A stretch of 48,990 bases of DNA from an uncultured Lachnospiraceae bacterium (GCA_947086895.1 CAMUAR010000026.1:1-48990), one strand, 5' to 3'. Numbered from the stretch's first letter, positions 16,565-26,825 are shown. Numbers and translations: made by a program. The notes: generated from the sequence alone by a model not told the origin.

Positions 16565-17698
16565 TTATATATTTTCTGGTGTCAAACGTTCCATTTGAAT
16601 CTTCTTTTGCTGAAGTGTTGGATGAACATAAATGGAAAGTGTCGTTGTAATATTCGTATGTCCAAGAATCTCGGAAAGCGACCGTGTGTCAAATCCAATC
16701 TCTACGCACCGTGTTGCAAAAGTATGACGCAGCGCATGGAATGTATAATGATCTATTTCATTGCGTTTTAAAAACTTGCGGTAGCGGACATAATATTGAT
16801 GAGGCTCTGTGTAAGAACAATCCCCAGTCAGCAAATACCGGTCGGATTCCATTTGATGCTTTTTTAAATACTGCAAAAGAAAATCCGGCAACGGTATAAC
16901 ACGCACGGATCCCCTTGTCTTTGGCGCTCCAATTACTACTTTTGTTTTATGGTCAGAAAGAGGGTCTAAATCTGCGATCCGTTCTACAGTTCTTGATATG
17001 CTGGCTGTGCGGTTGCCAAAATTAATATCTCCCCATCTCAGACCACAAAGCTCGCCAATCCGCACTCCCGTAAACAATGTAAAAAATATCCCAATGCTTG
17101 TAGTATCATCGGATTCCAGCAGAATTTGTTCCATTCTCATTCTAGTTTCATCCGATAAGATTTTCACGTTTTTTGGAATTGTCTGCGGAGATTTTAAGCA
17201 GCTTGCATCCGGGCAAGGATAATCGTTGTCTTTCCCATAACGCAAAATAGATTTCAGAACGCACAAAATGTCTGTGACTGTTTTTGGCGCCAGCGGTCCA
17301 TGACAGATCCCTCCTTCCGCAAGCAGCAATTCTGGGAAATGCCGGAAATGTTTGTTATCCATTCTGGAGAGAACTTGTCCTCCTACACGTGGAATCAAAT
17401 ACTTTGATACAATGCGGTGATATCTTGTGTAAGTTGACTCTTTTACAGCAACACGAATATCCGACAGCCACATTTCCGCCAGCACGCTAAACGTTAAACG
17501 CATACCAATCCCCGGAGCATAAGGTTCCCCATGCCCATTTACTTTCGCCTGCGCGGACTGCTTCTTTTCTCTTACCTCCAAGTATGTCGTCCCATAAACA
17601 TAGCGGTATCTAGCCTTTCCGCCTTCATAATGATGAATGTAACGTGCCTCCCAACGACCATCTTGTCTTCTGTAAATGTTTTCACCTTTCCTCGGCAT
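16565..17698 (-). CDS. Tyrosine recombinase (phage/ICE-type integrase)
   Basis: Site-specific recombinase of 377 residues, complete. An N-terminal arm-binding segment ('IYRRQDGRWEARYI') is followed by a SAM-like core-binding domain (about 70-160) and the catalytic domain. All catalytic residues are present: R213 in 'TGVRIGELCGL', H321 and R324 in 'HALRHTF', H347 in 'LGHTN' and the nucleophile Y357 in 'LSIYVHP'. The start is taken at the ATG 8 bases after AAAGGAG; a TTG two codons earlier is less well spaced. No excisionase or conjugation gene is nearby, so it may be the relic of an integrated element. A decayed tuf 3' end lies about 480 bases upstream, a candidate attachment site. Confidence 0.9.
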   Translation of the reverse strand: MPRKGENIYRRQDGRWEARYIHHYEGGKARYRYVYGTTYLEVREKKQSAQAKVNGHGEPYAPGIGMRLTFSVLAEMWLSDIRVAVKESTYTRYHRIVSKYLIPRVGGQVLSRMDNKHFRHFPELLLAEGGICHGPLAPKTVTDILCVLKSILRYGKDNDYPCPDASCLKSPQTIPKNVKILSDETRMRMEQILLESDDTTSIGIFFTLFTGVRIGELCGLRWGDINFGNRTASISRTVERIADLDPLSDHKTKVVIGAPKTRGSVRVIPLPDFLLQYLKKHQMESDRYLLTGDCSYTEPHQYYVRYRKFLKRNEIDHYTFHALRHTFATRCVEIGFDTRSLSEILGHTNITTTLSIYVHPTLQQKKIQMERLTPENI

Positions 17699-17704
17699 AA
17701 TCAA

Positions 17705-18108
17705 TTCTCCTTTGCTCTTTTATTGTCCAAGTTTAATTGTATGGATACAGATAAAATTTTATCTGTTTTTTCTCTTGTAATGAAGATGCTGGAACTATTA
17801 TTTTTCAAATCAGAAGTTTTATTTTTATTTTTTAATATGCTTTATTTTACAAAAATAGTAAGATAAATATAAATTATATATAATATAACAAGAATGCAAA
17901 ACCACACTTTTTAACACTTACAAGCAAAAATAATTTTTTAATGATTTGTATCATTCAAAATAAAACCACTTCAAACAAAAATAATCTTTCTTATCATGGG
18001 TGGTGTCTGTAAAACAGTAATCAAAAAATAAATGGCAGGCTTCTATAAAATCTTAAGGTATGGAGATCTGCTTCTTCCTTTCATCTATCCATTTTAAAAT
18101 CTTAAAAA
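17705..18108. other. AT-rich intergenic region upstream of the integrase
   Basis: No gene recognised. Very AT-rich, with short runs such as 17840-17890 that could hold the integrase promoter. A possible attachment site would be expected in this region or in the tuf-like remnant that follows; no paired repeat could be found by eye. Confidence 0.35.
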
Positions 18109-18134
18109 GGGCTTCCCGATTCCCCGGAAAGCCC
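18109..18134 (-). terminator. Copy of the tuf terminator (outermost)
   Basis: GGGCTTCC/GGAAAGCCC hairpin preceded by AAAAA on the plus strand, so it gives a U-run on the minus-strand transcript. It is nearly identical to the terminator after tuf at 22247-22272 and lies downstream of a decayed tuf 3' end. Confidence 0.7.
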
Positions 18135-18173
18135 TATAAAATTTAGCTTTTTACTTATGAATTTATCAGAATT

Positions 18174-18230
18174 CTAAAAATTACTAATCTTTGCTGCCTT
18201 ACCTGATTCAACAATTCTTCTGCCCTCACG
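18174..18230 (-). pseudogene. Decayed 3' end of an EF-Tu gene (remnant C)
   Basis: The minus strand reads REGRRIVESGKAAKISNF and then TAG. The intact EF-Tu C-terminus at 22296 reads [17 protein letters not shown]; 11 of 17 positions agree and the reading frame is kept. Similarity stops at about 18230. With the copied terminator next to it, this looks like a displaced tuf 3' end, as left by integration at a gene's 3' end, or the relic of a second tuf gene. Confidence 0.65.
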
Positions 18231-18327
18231 ATATTTAAATATCATTTTTATACTATTTTCTATACTTTTTATTACTGAAAATAGTATAAAATCATTATTT
18301 TTATATAGCGTGTTTTTATTTATATGA

Positions 18328-18882
18328 TTAGTCTGCTAAAATCTTTACCATTTTGTATTCGTCTCTATAACTATTATCATCATATTTAAGGGCATGGAGA
18401 TTTTTCCCTGTTTCCCTGAACCCAAATTGCTCATATAACTTCTTTGCTCGAATATTTCCCTCAACCACTTCCAGTTCAACTTGTTCATATCCCATTTTTT
18501 TTGCCAGGTTAAAAGCATAATCCATCATTGCAGAACCAATACCAAGGTTCCAATAATCTTTCTTAAGTGCTATTGCAAAACCGCATCTATGATAAACACG
18601 CCGTAAACTGCCAATGGATACGATTCCACAATTTCCTGCAATAATACCTTCCACTTCTGCTACCATCATTATTTCACGAGGAGAATTTCTTTTATTTTCT
18701 AAAAGTTGTTCCTCTGCTTCAATGGTATAAGTAACCTCATCTCCATTTCTAAGAAGAAATGGAGTCTCTAAAGATACCATTCGAAGATATTCTATCATAT
18801 TTCCTGCATCTCTTATCTCAACAGAACGAAGCATACAGATACGACCATCTTTTAGATTTATTTTCTTTTCTTCAAATATCAT
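18328..18882 (-). CDS. GNAT-family N-acetyltransferase
   Basis: Acetyl-CoA-dependent acyltransferase of 184 residues. The GNAT core is clear: strand 'IMMVAEVEGIIAGNCGIVSI', then the acetyl-CoA pyrophosphate loop in 'KDYWNLGIGSAMM' (x-x-G-x-G/A), and the C-terminal 'GNIRAKKLYEQFGFRETG' typical of the RimJ/RimI-like and streptothricin-acetyltransferase-like groups. The substrate cannot be told. It lies alone between two tuf-like remnants, as expected for cargo of an insertion hotspot. The ribosome binding site is AAGGAT-like and weak. Confidence 0.85.
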   Translation of the reverse strand: MIFEEKKINLKDGRICMLRSVEIRDAGNMIEYLRMVSLETPFLLRNGDEVTYTIEAEEQLLENKRNSPREIMMVAEVEGIIAGNCGIVSIGSLRRVYHRCGFAIALKKDYWNLGIGSAMMDYAFNLAKKMGYEQVELEVVEGNIRAKKLYEQFGFRETGKNLHALKYDDNSYRDEYKMVKILAD

Positions 18883-19029
18883 TTTCTTATCCTTCCTAAT
18901 ACTGATTTATTCATTTGATTATACCTTTCCCATTTCTCATTTGCAACTTAAAAATAGACATATAGTTTTATCGAAATTCTTTTTTATGACATCGTTTACA
19001 ACTTTTCTACTGTTGTAAAGTTTCAAAAA

Positions 19030-19105
19030 GGGCTTCCCGATTTCTCAGAAAGCCCCATCAATCTAACTTTTTATCAATGATTCTTTGTCAGAACTTACAG
19101 TTTCA
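19030..19105 (-). pseudogene. Second decayed tuf 3' end with terminator (remnant B)
   Basis: The hairpin GGGCTTC/GAAAGCCC at 19030-19055 copies the tuf terminator, including the preceding AAAAA. At 19077-19105 the bases TTCTTTG, then CAGAACTTACAGTTTC, align with the last codons of tuf (AATCTTTG, then CGGAACCTACAGTTCT), with a short deletion. Coding sense is lost. It is more worn than remnant C. Confidence 0.5.
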
Positions 19106-19243
19106 TTGTTCTTGTGGTGTATAAACAGCGTTTTTTATGGTTATGCCATTCTCAAACAGCAAGTCAAAACCAGTCAGCTTTTCAATATATAATCAAATAT
19201 CAACATCAAAAGAAAACTTTTTGCCAGAGAATAACAATCTTTT

Positions 19244-20404
19244 TTACATCCTGCACTTAGAAACCCATTTTTCCCAGCGTGGGTCGGCTTTTATTTCAGC
19301 TTCAACCTTGGAATAATCAGGACTGCTGTAAAACGGCCAGTCCTCCGGCAACAAAGCTGCAATTTTTGCAGGTGATCCTGACTTGCACTTCACAAGCGAA
19401 ATAAGCGGTGCAGTAAAATAATGCTCTTCTCCGTCAAGCAATTTTTCAAGTGCGTGCGCGTGTCTTAAAGCTTTGTCAAGTGACTCAAACGCTTCGTCCT
19501 GATAACCGCGCTCCCATTGGATTCTTGACAAATAAAGATAAAGCTGAATAAGCTGCCCGTTATATTCGCCGAAATTTTCATCATCGCAAATCAATTGAAA
19601 CAGCGAAATTACTCCGTTAATTTTATCGATTGGCATATCCGTTTTATAATTATTTTTATTTATCATAAGACCTTGCACAAGCAGTTTGGCAATCTCTGAA
19701 ACAGATTTCAGCAATGCATCTCCAATATATTTTGCTTTATCCTTTCCGTCTGCCGATGAAGCAAGAAATATTTCGCGTGAATTTTCAATCGCTGGAGTAC
19801 GCAATGCATATTCCATCGCTTTTTCGGAATTGCCCAAATTACTATATAAAAGAACAAGAATACGCACTGCCTCTGTAAAAATTTTATTATCTTTTGTAGT
19901 ATCCACAAGATTTTCGCAAAGTTTGACGGATTCTTTCCAGTATCCATTCCTGCAATGTTCACTGTAATCTACTCGGCTGTATCCATCTTCATCGTAATAA
20001 TGATGTTCTCCATAAACTCTCCATCCTGCCTCCGCAAGAACATCCGCAAGGGTTATCATAAGCTTTTCATTATACGGAAATTCCGCAAGTCCTTCCCGAA
20101 GTATCATTGTACAATCATCAACCCATTCGCTGTCGCTGCGTGCTTTTATACCATAAGCTTCTATACGGGCAATTATTTTATCAACTTTTTTGTCACGTTC
20201 GCATTCGTAACCAAAAAGTTCGTCTATAGAAATTCCGAAATAATTTGCGATGGAAGGGATAATTTCAATTTCAGGATAAGCAAGAGATTTTTCCCAACGC
20301 GAAACCGCCTGACAAGACACTCCCACAGCTTCCGCAAGAGCTTCCTGAGTTCTTCCGTTTCTTTTACGCAGATCCTTTATTTTATCTCCAAGTTTTAAAT
20401 TCAT
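19244..20404 (-). CDS. XRE-family regulator with a long helical C-terminal domain
   Basis: Protein of 386 residues. The N-terminal HTH (about 1-65; 'GRTQEALAEAVGVSCQAVSR', then 'WEKSLAYPEIEIIPSIANYF') is a standard Cro/C1 domain ending in 'GISIDELFG'. The rest is alpha-helical and probably TPR-like ('YNEKLMITLADVLAEAGW', 'AVRILVLLYSNLGNSEKAM', 'LYLYLSRIQWERGYQDEAF'). This arrangement is common in Clostridia regulators that answer to a peptide or protein signal, but the target is unknown. A plausible ribosome binding site (GGAGG) precedes the ATG. It lies in the accessory zone between tuf remnant B and the phosphatase fusion. Confidence 0.8.
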   Translation of the reverse strand: MNLKLGDKIKDLRKRNGRTQEALAEAVGVSCQAVSRWEKSLAYPEIEIIPSIANYFGISIDELFGYECERDKKVDKIIARIEAYGIKARSDSEWVDDCTMILREGLAEFPYNEKLMITLADVLAEAGWRVYGEHHYYDEDGYSRVDYSEHCRNGYWKESVKLCENLVDTTKDNKIFTEAVRILVLLYSNLGNSEKAMEYALRTPAIENSREIFLASSADGKDKAKYIGDALLKSVSEIAKLLVQGLMINKNNYKTDMPIDKINGVISLFQLICDDENFGEYNGQLIQLYLYLSRIQWERGYQDEAFESLDKALRHAHALEKLLDGEEHYFTAPLISLVKCKSGSPAKIAALLPEDWPFYSSPDYSKVEAEIKADPRWEKWVSKCRM

Positions 20405-20730
20405 AAAAATCCTCCATTCTGAGAACGTTTCCGTTTTAGAAACCGCAAGAGAAAGCTGCGAATGCAGTTTTTCTTGTCGGATCAGGGCTTATTTGTGACG
20501 TTCCCATCACAAATAGCTATACGAAAAATAAATGTATCAGCATTATTTCTTACAGTAATTTCTTTCCTTGAGAAACTCAAATTTTATTCACCGGTGTATT
20601 TAAATGATAACATACGCCATTGAAAAAGTAAATAATCAATTAGTTGTAGAGTTTTCAATCAATGATTGATTTTTAGGCAGGAAATAACGATACAATTCAG
20701 GCTCAAGAACGGCTTTATTGAACACGATAC
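20405..20730. other. Intergenic region with a 9-bp hairpin
   Basis: No gene. TATTTGTGA (20490-20498) and TCACAAATA (20507-20515) form a perfect inverted repeat with an 8-base loop and no U-run, a possible operator for the XRE protein encoded just downstream or a weak terminator of the phosphatase gene. Confidence 0.4.
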
Positions 20731-22050
20731 TCATACAAGCTTACACTTAATCTTATAAATTTCTTCATCACAGAGTCCAATTTTTCTAAAGTACTTATCT
20801 GTATCGCCATACATTTTCCTGAATAAATTCAAAAACTCTTCCATAAACATTTCACAGGGTATTACAATGTTCATATCAATTTCAGGAAAATTTTTATGTA
20901 CCAGTTCTAAACGTTCTTTGCCATATTCTTTTGTAAGCATATAATTATCTACAATATCTTTGTCACATACTCCTGCATGAAGCAGTAAGATTGCTGTAAC
21001 TACACCTGTTCTGTCCTTTCCTGCAGTACAATTAAACATCACACCTGTTTTAGCAGCTGCAATACATCTAAACACCTGTGAAATGGCTTTTGCTGATGCA
21101 ATAGCCATATAACTTTGTGAAACTTCCTTCATTGATTCAGGTACACTGTTTCCTTCATCGATCTGAAAATTATAATATGTAAACCCCTCTTTTTCTGCAA
21201 ATCCACTTGGCTTTCTTGCAACCTCCTTGGCGTTTCGCATATCAATGATTGTTGTAATCTCATGTATTCTTAAGTAATTATAATCTTCTTCACTGGGATA
21301 ATTCTGGACATCACTTCGAATCAGTGATTCCTCACGGGTCAATATTCCTGATTTTGTACGATAACCGCCTAAATCTCTTGTATTTTGTGTAGTTTTTAAT
21401 AAACGAAATGGCTTATTTCTCCATGCTCTCTCATAAGCATCTATATAGTGTTTACCTTCTTTGAGTGCTTTTAATTCCTTCATACAACTTTCCGTTGCAA
21501 TTGTTACAAATTCATCTGCCATTTCCGTTGTAAAGAAAAACGATTTTCCCTCTGGTTTATCACTATAATCCAGTGCCATATCATTCAAAAATGACTTTAT
21601 TTCAAAAGGATATATAGAATAGATTCTTTCACATTCCAGTTTCGAAATCAGTTTAATATCATTTTTTAAACCATACCTTTTTATAGCCCATGCATTTATT
21701 AATCGATAATCATTATAAAGTTGCTCCACATTCCCCGGAATTTGTGGATTCCATTTATACTTATCGTATATTATTTCTCGAAATACTAAATCCTGAATCA
21801 GATGCATGTAATATCCTAAATACAATTCATCATCCATCTTATCAATAAATTTCAAAAGATATCCATCCAAATCATACGTCTTTTTACTTTTTCCACAAAC
21901 CAATATTTTCAAATGGCTATCGGATTTAGAGAATGCCGAATTGTAAGCGTCAGGTAATATACTCCCTAATCGAAATCTATTGATATCTTTTATTGGAAAT
22001 TGCTTCATCAATTTTTCTGCAACAGCCAAATGCAACAATCTTGATGCCAT
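20731..22050 (-). CDS. Fusion of a zinc-dependent phospholipase C-like domain and a tyrosine phosphatase
   Basis: Protein of 439 residues with two parts. Residues 1-210 resemble the zinc-dependent phospholipase C/S1-P1-like fold (ZnDPC): H7, 'GSILPDA' (29-35), H46 and 'GYYMHLIQD' with H83 and D87 are spaced as metal ligands. Residues 215-439 form a Y_phosphatase3-type domain: 'NTRDLGGYRT' (223-232) and the phosphatase loop C341-T-A-G-K-D-R-T-G349 with the catalytic Cys and Arg intact. No signal peptide is visible, so it is probably cytoplasmic. The substrate of either part is unknown; the phosphatase could act on phosphotyrosine, other phosphoproteins or phosphoinositides. The nearest neighbours are the XRE regulator and tuf. 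Confidence 0.8.
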   Translation of the reverse strand: MASRLLHLAVAEKLMKQFPIKDINRFRLGSILPDAYNSAFSKSDSHLKILVCGKSKKTYDLDGYLLKFIDKMDDELYLGYYMHLIQDLVFREIIYDKYKWNPQIPGNVEQLYNDYRLINAWAIKRYGLKNDIKLISKLECERIYSIYPFEIKSFLNDMALDYSDKPEGKSFFFTTEMADEFVTIATESCMKELKALKEGKHYIDAYERAWRNKPFRLLKTTQNTRDLGGYRTKSGILTREESLIRSDVQNYPSEEDYNYLRIHEITTIIDMRNAKEVARKPSGFAEKEGFTYYNFQIDEGNSVPESMKEVSQSYMAIASAKAISQVFRCIAAAKTGVMFNCTAGKDRTGVVTAILLLHAGVCDKDIVDNYMLTKEYGKERLELVHKNFPEIDMNIVIPCEMFMEEFLNLFRKMYGDTDKYFRKIGLCDEEIYKIKCKLV

Positions 22051-22246
22051 ACATCCACACCCCCTTCAAACATTTGTTAAGGTTATTTATATATCGCTTT
22101 TTCAATACAAACTATTATAGTACATAATACTTTTCTTACTAACAAAACCATAACTCGTGTATACGAATTCTCACTTGTCATCAACCGTAATTTGCATCAT
22201 TTTATATCCATATTGTCTTTCTTCATTTGCTGCAAAATCTCAAAAA

Positions 22247-22272
22247 GGGCTTCCCTATTCTTAGGAAAGCCC
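22247..22272 (-). terminator. Terminator of tuf and the str operon
   Basis: GGGCTTTCC/GGAAGCCC hairpin with TTTTT on the minus strand, 23 bases past the tuf stop codon. It is the parent of the copies at 18109 and 19030. Confidence 0.85.
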
Positions 22273-22295
22273 CATAAAATCTAATTTTCTATTGA

Positions 22296-23483
22296 TTACT
22301 CAATAATCTTTGCTACCTTACCGGAACCTACAGTTCTGCCGCCCTCACGGATCGCGAAACCAAGACCCTGCTCCATAGCGATCGGATGAATCAACTCGAT
22401 TGTCATCTCGATATTGTCGCCAGGCATACACATCTCTGTGCCTTCTGGAAGGTTGCAGACACCAGTAACGTCCGTTGTACGGAAATAGAACTGTGGTCTG
22501 TAGTTATTGAAGAACGGGGTATGACGACCGCCCTCTTCCTTGGTAAGAACATAAACCTGAGCGGTAAATTTCTTATGGCAAGTGATAGTACCTGGCTTGC
22601 AGACAACCTGTCCACGCTCGATATCTGTTCTCTGTACACCACGGAGCAGAGCACCGATATTGTCACCAGCCTGTGCCTCGTCAAGAAGCTTACGGAACAT
22701 CTCGATACCAGTTACAACGGTCTTGCGGGTATCTTCCTTTACACCAACAATCTCAACTTCATCATTGAGGTGAAGCGCACCACGCTCTACACGACCTGTA
22801 GCAACTGTACCACGACCAGTAATTGTGAATACGTCCTCGACCGGCATAAGGAATGGCTTGTCGGTATCACGAACTGGATCTGGGATATACTCGTCAACTG
22901 TACTCATAAGCTCAAGAATCTTGTCGCCCCACTCGCTGCTTGGATCTTCAAGTGCCTTAAGCGCAGAACCTTTTACGATAGGGCAATCTGTAAAACCATA
23001 CTCCTCAAGGTTCTCTGTGATCTCCATCTCAACAAGCTCAAGAAGCTCAGGATCGTCAACCATATCGCACTTGTTCATAAATACAACAATATATGGTACA
23101 CCTACCTGACGGGACAGAAGGATGTGCTCTTTTGTCTGTGCCATAACACCGTCAGTAGCAGCTACAACAAGGATCGCGCCGTCCATCTGAGCAGCACCAG
23201 TGATCATGTTCTTTACATAGTCAGCGTGGCCTGGGCAGTCAACGTGTGCGTAATGTCTCTTCTCTGTCTCATACTCAACGTGAGCGGTCGAGATTGTGAT
23301 ACCTCTCTCTCTCTCTTCTGGAGCCTTGTCGATCTGATCAAAAGCGACAGCCTGACCAGTTCCAAGTCTTGCATTCAGAGTCTTTGTAATAGCAGCAGTC
23401 AATGTTGTTTTACCATGGTCAACGTGACCGATCGTACCAATGTTACAATGCGGCTTAGATCTCTCAAATTTAGCTTTAGCCAT
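22296..23483 (-). CDS. tuf: Elongation factor Tu
   Basis: GTPase that brings aminoacyl-tRNA to the ribosome. 395 residues from the ATG at 23483, chosen because AGGAGG lies 8 bases upstream; the open frame begins 39 codons earlier. G1 is GHVDHGKT (19-26), 'DCPGH' is G3 and 'NKCD' is G4, and domains II and III follow to the ending 'VAKIIE'. It is the last gene of the str operon (rpsL-rpsG-fusA-tuf), but it also has its own near-consensus promoter in the 332-base gap after fusA. Strong codon bias creates long antisense open frames, which are not genes. Confidence 0.98.
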   Translation of the reverse strand: MAKAKFERSKPHCNIGTIGHVDHGKTTLTAAITKTLNARLGTGQAVAFDQIDKAPEERERGITISTAHVEYETEKRHYAHVDCPGHADYVKNMITGAAQMDGAILVVAATDGVMAQTKEHILLSRQVGVPYIVVFMNKCDMVDDPELLELVEMEITENLEEYGFTDCPIVKGSALKALEDPSSEWGDKILELMSTVDEYIPDPVRDTDKPFLMPVEDVFTITGRGTVATGRVERGALHLNDEVEIVGVKEDTRKTVVTGIEMFRKLLDEAQAGDNIGALLRGVQRTDIERGQVVCKPGTITCHKKFTAQVYVLTKEEGGRHTPFFNNYRPQFYFRTTDVTGVCNLPEGTEMCMPGDNIEMTIELIHPIAMEQGLGFAIREGGRTVGSGKVAKIIE

Positions 23484-23629
23484 TTTAATGTCCTCCTTTA
23501 TTTTGCGCCTTGTGCGCGACATACAGTTTTCTGTTCGGAAGGCTGCTCCAAACAGGGGCGGAAAGCCATAAACACTTAACTTCACGGTATTCCAAAACAA
23601 ATCCGTGAGGAAAAGCCTGCGATACCACC

Positions 23630-23658
23630 ATTATATTTCATATTAGAAATATTTTCAA
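23630..23658 (-). promoter_or_regulatory. Internal promoter for tuf
   Basis: Minus-strand TTGAAA (23653-23658), a 17-base spacer and TATAAT (23630-23635), followed by a leader of about 140 bases before the tuf start. It allows EF-Tu to be made in excess over EF-G. Confidence 0.7.
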
Positions 23659-23815
23659 GTAAAATTTTCAAATTGTCCCTTTTCCCACACTGCTGCAGAT
23701 TATGTGTTCTGTCCCACAGCAATAGGATACAAACCTGCGATATTTAAGCTGTGCAAAAATACATCTATAACGCCTGTTTGCAGGAACAAATTATTTTCAA
23801 AACTGCCAGGCAGAA

Positions 23816-25933
23816 TTACTTGCTCTTATTCGCAAGTACCTTTTCCTGAACACTCTTTGGAACCTGCTCGTATGACGAGAAGAACATGGAATAAGCACCA
23901 CGACCCTGTGTCTTAGAACGCAGTGTTGTGGAATATCCAAACATCTCGGCAAGCGGAACAAAACCGCGGATCAGCTTGCTTCCGTTGATATCCTCCGAGC
24001 CCTCAATACGCCCACGGCGGGAGCTGATATCACCGATTACATCGCCCATATATTCTTCCGGCACAGTAACTTCAACTCTCATAATCGGCTCAAGAAGTAC
24101 CGGAGCGGCCTTGTGCATTGCTTCCTTCAACGCCATGGAACCTGCAATCTTAAATGCCATTTCGTTCGAGTCTACTTCATGGTAGGTACCATCATAGCAG
24201 TTTGCATGGATACCAAGAACCGGATACCCGCCAAGAATACCGCACTTCATCGCATCTTCAATACCAGCCTGAATTGCCGGAATATATTCCTTCGGAATTG
24301 CACCGCCGACAACAGTACTTTCAAACTCGAATGTTTTCTCCCCGTTGACATCCATCGGCGAGAAGATAACCTTACAATGACCGTACTGACCGCGACCACC
24401 GGACTGCTTTGCATACTTAGAATCGATGTTGACTTCCTTTGTAATACCTTCTTTGTAAGCAACCTGCGGCGCGCCGACATTCGCTTCCACCTTAAACTCT
24501 CTCAAAAGACGATCTACAATAATCTCAAGATGCAGCTCGCCCATACCTGCGATAATCGTCTGTCCAGTTTCCTCGTTTGTGGAAACACGGAACGTCGGAT
24601 CCTCCTCCGCAAGCTTTGCCAAAGCCTCGCCCATCTTGTCCTGACCTGCCTTCGTCTTTGGCTCGATCGCAACATCGATAACCGGCTCCGGGAACTCCAT
24701 AGACTCAAGGATAACCGGATGTTTTTCATCGCAGATTGTATCACCGGTCGTTGTCAGCTTAAAGCCAACTGCCGCTGCAATATCACCGGAATAAACTTTT
24801 TCAAGATCCTCTCTCTTGTTCGCATGCATCTGCAGAATACGACCAACGCGCTCTTTCTTGCCCTTTGTTGCATTGAGAACGTAAGAACCAGCATTCATCG
24901 TACCAGAGTACACACGGAAGAATGCAAGTTTGCCGACAAATGGATCTGCCATAATCTTGAATGCCAGTGCCGCAAATGGCTCTTCGTCCGACGATTTTCT
25001 GTGAACTTCGTTGCCGTCCTCGTCAACACCATTGATATCAGGGATATCCGTTGGGGCTGGCATATAGTCAATAACCGCATCCAAAAGCTTCTGCACACCT
25101 TTGTTTTTGTACGCAGAACCACAGCATACTGGAATGATAGAGCCGTTGATTGTCGCTACACGCAGCGCTTTCTTCAGCTGTTCTGTCGTTGGCTCATTGC
25201 CCTCAAGATAAATCTCAAGAAGTGAATCGTCTGTCTCTGAGATCTTCTCGATCATCTCTGATCTATACTGCTCCACTTCATCAACCATATCTTCCGGCAC
25301 ATCCTTGATCTCGATCTGGTCGCCCTTATCGTCAAGATAATAATATGCCTTCTGCTCAAACAAGTCGATAACACCCTTAAATGTATCCTCTTTGCCGATC
25401 GGCAGCTGGAGGGCTACAGGATTCTTTCCGAGTCTTGTTCTTATCATATTAATTACATTATAAAAGTTCGCGCCGGCAATGTCCATCTTATTGACAAAAG
25501 CCATACGCGGTACATTGTACTTATCAGCCTGACGCCATACTGTTTCGGACTGCGGCTCAACACCACCCTTTGCACAGAATACGCCGACAGCACCATCAAG
25601 CACACGCAGAGAACGCTCCACCTCGACAGTAAAGTCTACGTGTCCAGGAGTATCAATAATATTGATACGGTACTCTGGAGCACCAGCAATCTTTTTGTGC
25701 ATATATTCCTGTGTCCAATGGCAGGTGGTTGCGGCTGATGTGATTGTGATACCTCTCTCCTGCTCCTGCGCCATCCAGTCCATTGTCGCAGTACCTTCGT
25801 GAGTATCACCAATCTTATGGTTTACACCGGTATAGTATAAGATACGCTCTGTCAGAGTGGTCTTACCTGCATCGATATGTGCCATAATACCGATATTTCT
25901 AGTTCTCTCTAATGGATATTCTCTCTCAGCCAA
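23816..25933 (-). CDS. fusA: Elongation factor G
   Basis: Translocation GTPase of the ribosome, 705 residues, normal for the family. G1 is AHIDAGKT (18-25), 'DTPGHVDF' is G3, 'NKMD' is G4, and domains II-V follow in order with the family's '[19 protein letters not shown]' loop near the end. It lies between rpsG (148 bases) and tuf (332 bases) in the str operon. The start is supported by AGGAGG upstream. Confidence 0.98.
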   Translation of the reverse strand: MAEREYPLERTRNIGIMAHIDAGKTTLTERILYYTGVNHKIGDTHEGTATMDWMAQEQERGITITSAATTCHWTQEYMHKKIAGAPEYRINIIDTPGHVDFTVEVERSLRVLDGAVGVFCAKGGVEPQSETVWRQADKYNVPRMAFVNKMDIAGANFYNVINMIRTRLGKNPVALQLPIGKEDTFKGVIDLFEQKAYYYLDDKGDQIEIKDVPEDMVDEVEQYRSEMIEKISETDDSLLEIYLEGNEPTTEQLKKALRVATINGSIIPVCCGSAYKNKGVQKLLDAVIDYMPAPTDIPDINGVDEDGNEVHRKSSDEEPFAALAFKIMADPFVGKLAFFRVYSGTMNAGSYVLNATKGKKERVGRILQMHANKREDLEKVYSGDIAAAVGFKLTTTGDTICDEKHPVILESMEFPEPVIDVAIEPKTKAGQDKMGEALAKLAEEDPTFRVSTNEETGQTIIAGMGELHLEIIVDRLLREFKVEANVGAPQVAYKEGITKEVNIDSKYAKQSGGRGQYGHCKVIFSPMDVNGEKTFEFESTVVGGAIPKEYIPAIQAGIEDAMKCGILGGYPVLGIHANCYDGTYHEVDSNEMAFKIAGSMALKEAMHKAAPVLLEPIMRVEVTVPEEYMGDVIGDISSRRGRIEGSEDINGSKLIRGFVPLAEMFGYSTTLRSKTQGRGAYSMFFSSYEQVPKSVQEKVLANKSK

Positions 25934-26081
25934 GGATTTTTCCTCCTATTTATAAGTTCCGCACAAGCCTTTTTGGCACCGATTACTAGAAAAAAGTTTT
26001 CGCTTGTTTTTCACACCGACTTTTTCCGGCGCCATCCAGGTTTATACTGTTTTAGCTCGGCTTATATACCAACAGTAAACA

Positions 26082-26552
26082 TTACCAGCGGTAATGAGCA
26101 AACGCCTTGTTTGCATCTGCCATCTTGTGCATGTCTTCCTTTCTCTTCACTGCGTTGCCAGTGCCGGCAGCCGCATCGACAATCTCACCTGCAAGACGCT
26201 CAATCATAGTTTTTTCGCCTCTTTTGCGGGCAAACATTGTCATCCAGCGAAGAGCAAGAGCCTGACGCCTGTCTGGTCTTACCTCGATCGGCACCTGATA
26301 AGTTGCACCTCCGATACGGCGCGCCTTGACTTCGAGTACAGGCATAATGTTGTTTAATGCCTCCTCAAATACTTCCATCGGCTCCTTGCCAGTCTTTTCA
26401 GAAACCTGTTCAAATGCGCCGTATACGATTTTCTGAGCAGTTCCCTTCTTGCCGTCCAGCATAATATTGTTCACCAATTTGGTAACAATTTTGCTGTTGT
26501 AAATCGGATCTGCTAATACATCTCTTTTTTGTATATGTCCTTTACGTGGCAC
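26082..26552 (-). CDS. rpsG: 30S ribosomal protein S7
   Basis: Primary 16S rRNA-binding protein that nucleates the 30S head domain. 156 residues, standard length, opening '[20 protein letters not shown]' and ending in 'NKAFAHYRW'. It is the second gene of the str operon. The rpsL-rpsG gap (273 bases) is longer than usual and shows no gene or terminator. Confidence 0.98.
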   Translation of the reverse strand: MPRKGHIQKRDVLADPIYNSKIVTKLVNNIMLDGKKGTAQKIVYGAFEQVSEKTGKEPMEVFEEALNNIMPVLEVKARRIGGATYQVPIEVRPDRRQALALRWMTMFARKRGEKTMIERLAGEIVDAAAGTGNAVKRKEDMHKMADANKAFAHYRW

Positions 26553-26825
26553 GTTGCTTCCCTCCTTAATATCGACCCGTGGTCACGGACCATTAATTCT
26601 ACGGTACTCACATTACTGTGTTCATGCTTAGTTACTTCACTTCTATTATCAAACCGCACTCGCAGCCATCAAGAAACGAGTTTGTTTCGGAAATGAAAAA
26701 TCAACCCTGCATTCATACAGCGAGCTGCATACCGGCAGCTATCCGCCCGGATATTTTATCCAGACACTTTTCGATGCAGTTTCGCGGGCAAAGCCGCAAG
26801 ATGCATCCGCTTATCAATGGAGCAA

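Noticed and set aside
22386..23579. 397-codon plus-strand open frame opposite tuf
   Set aside because: Lies wholly antisense to EF-Tu; produced by the strong codon bias of tuf. No ribosome binding site and no family pattern.
24113..25225. 370-codon plus-strand open frame opposite fusA
   Set aside because: Antisense shadow of the highly biased EF-G gene.
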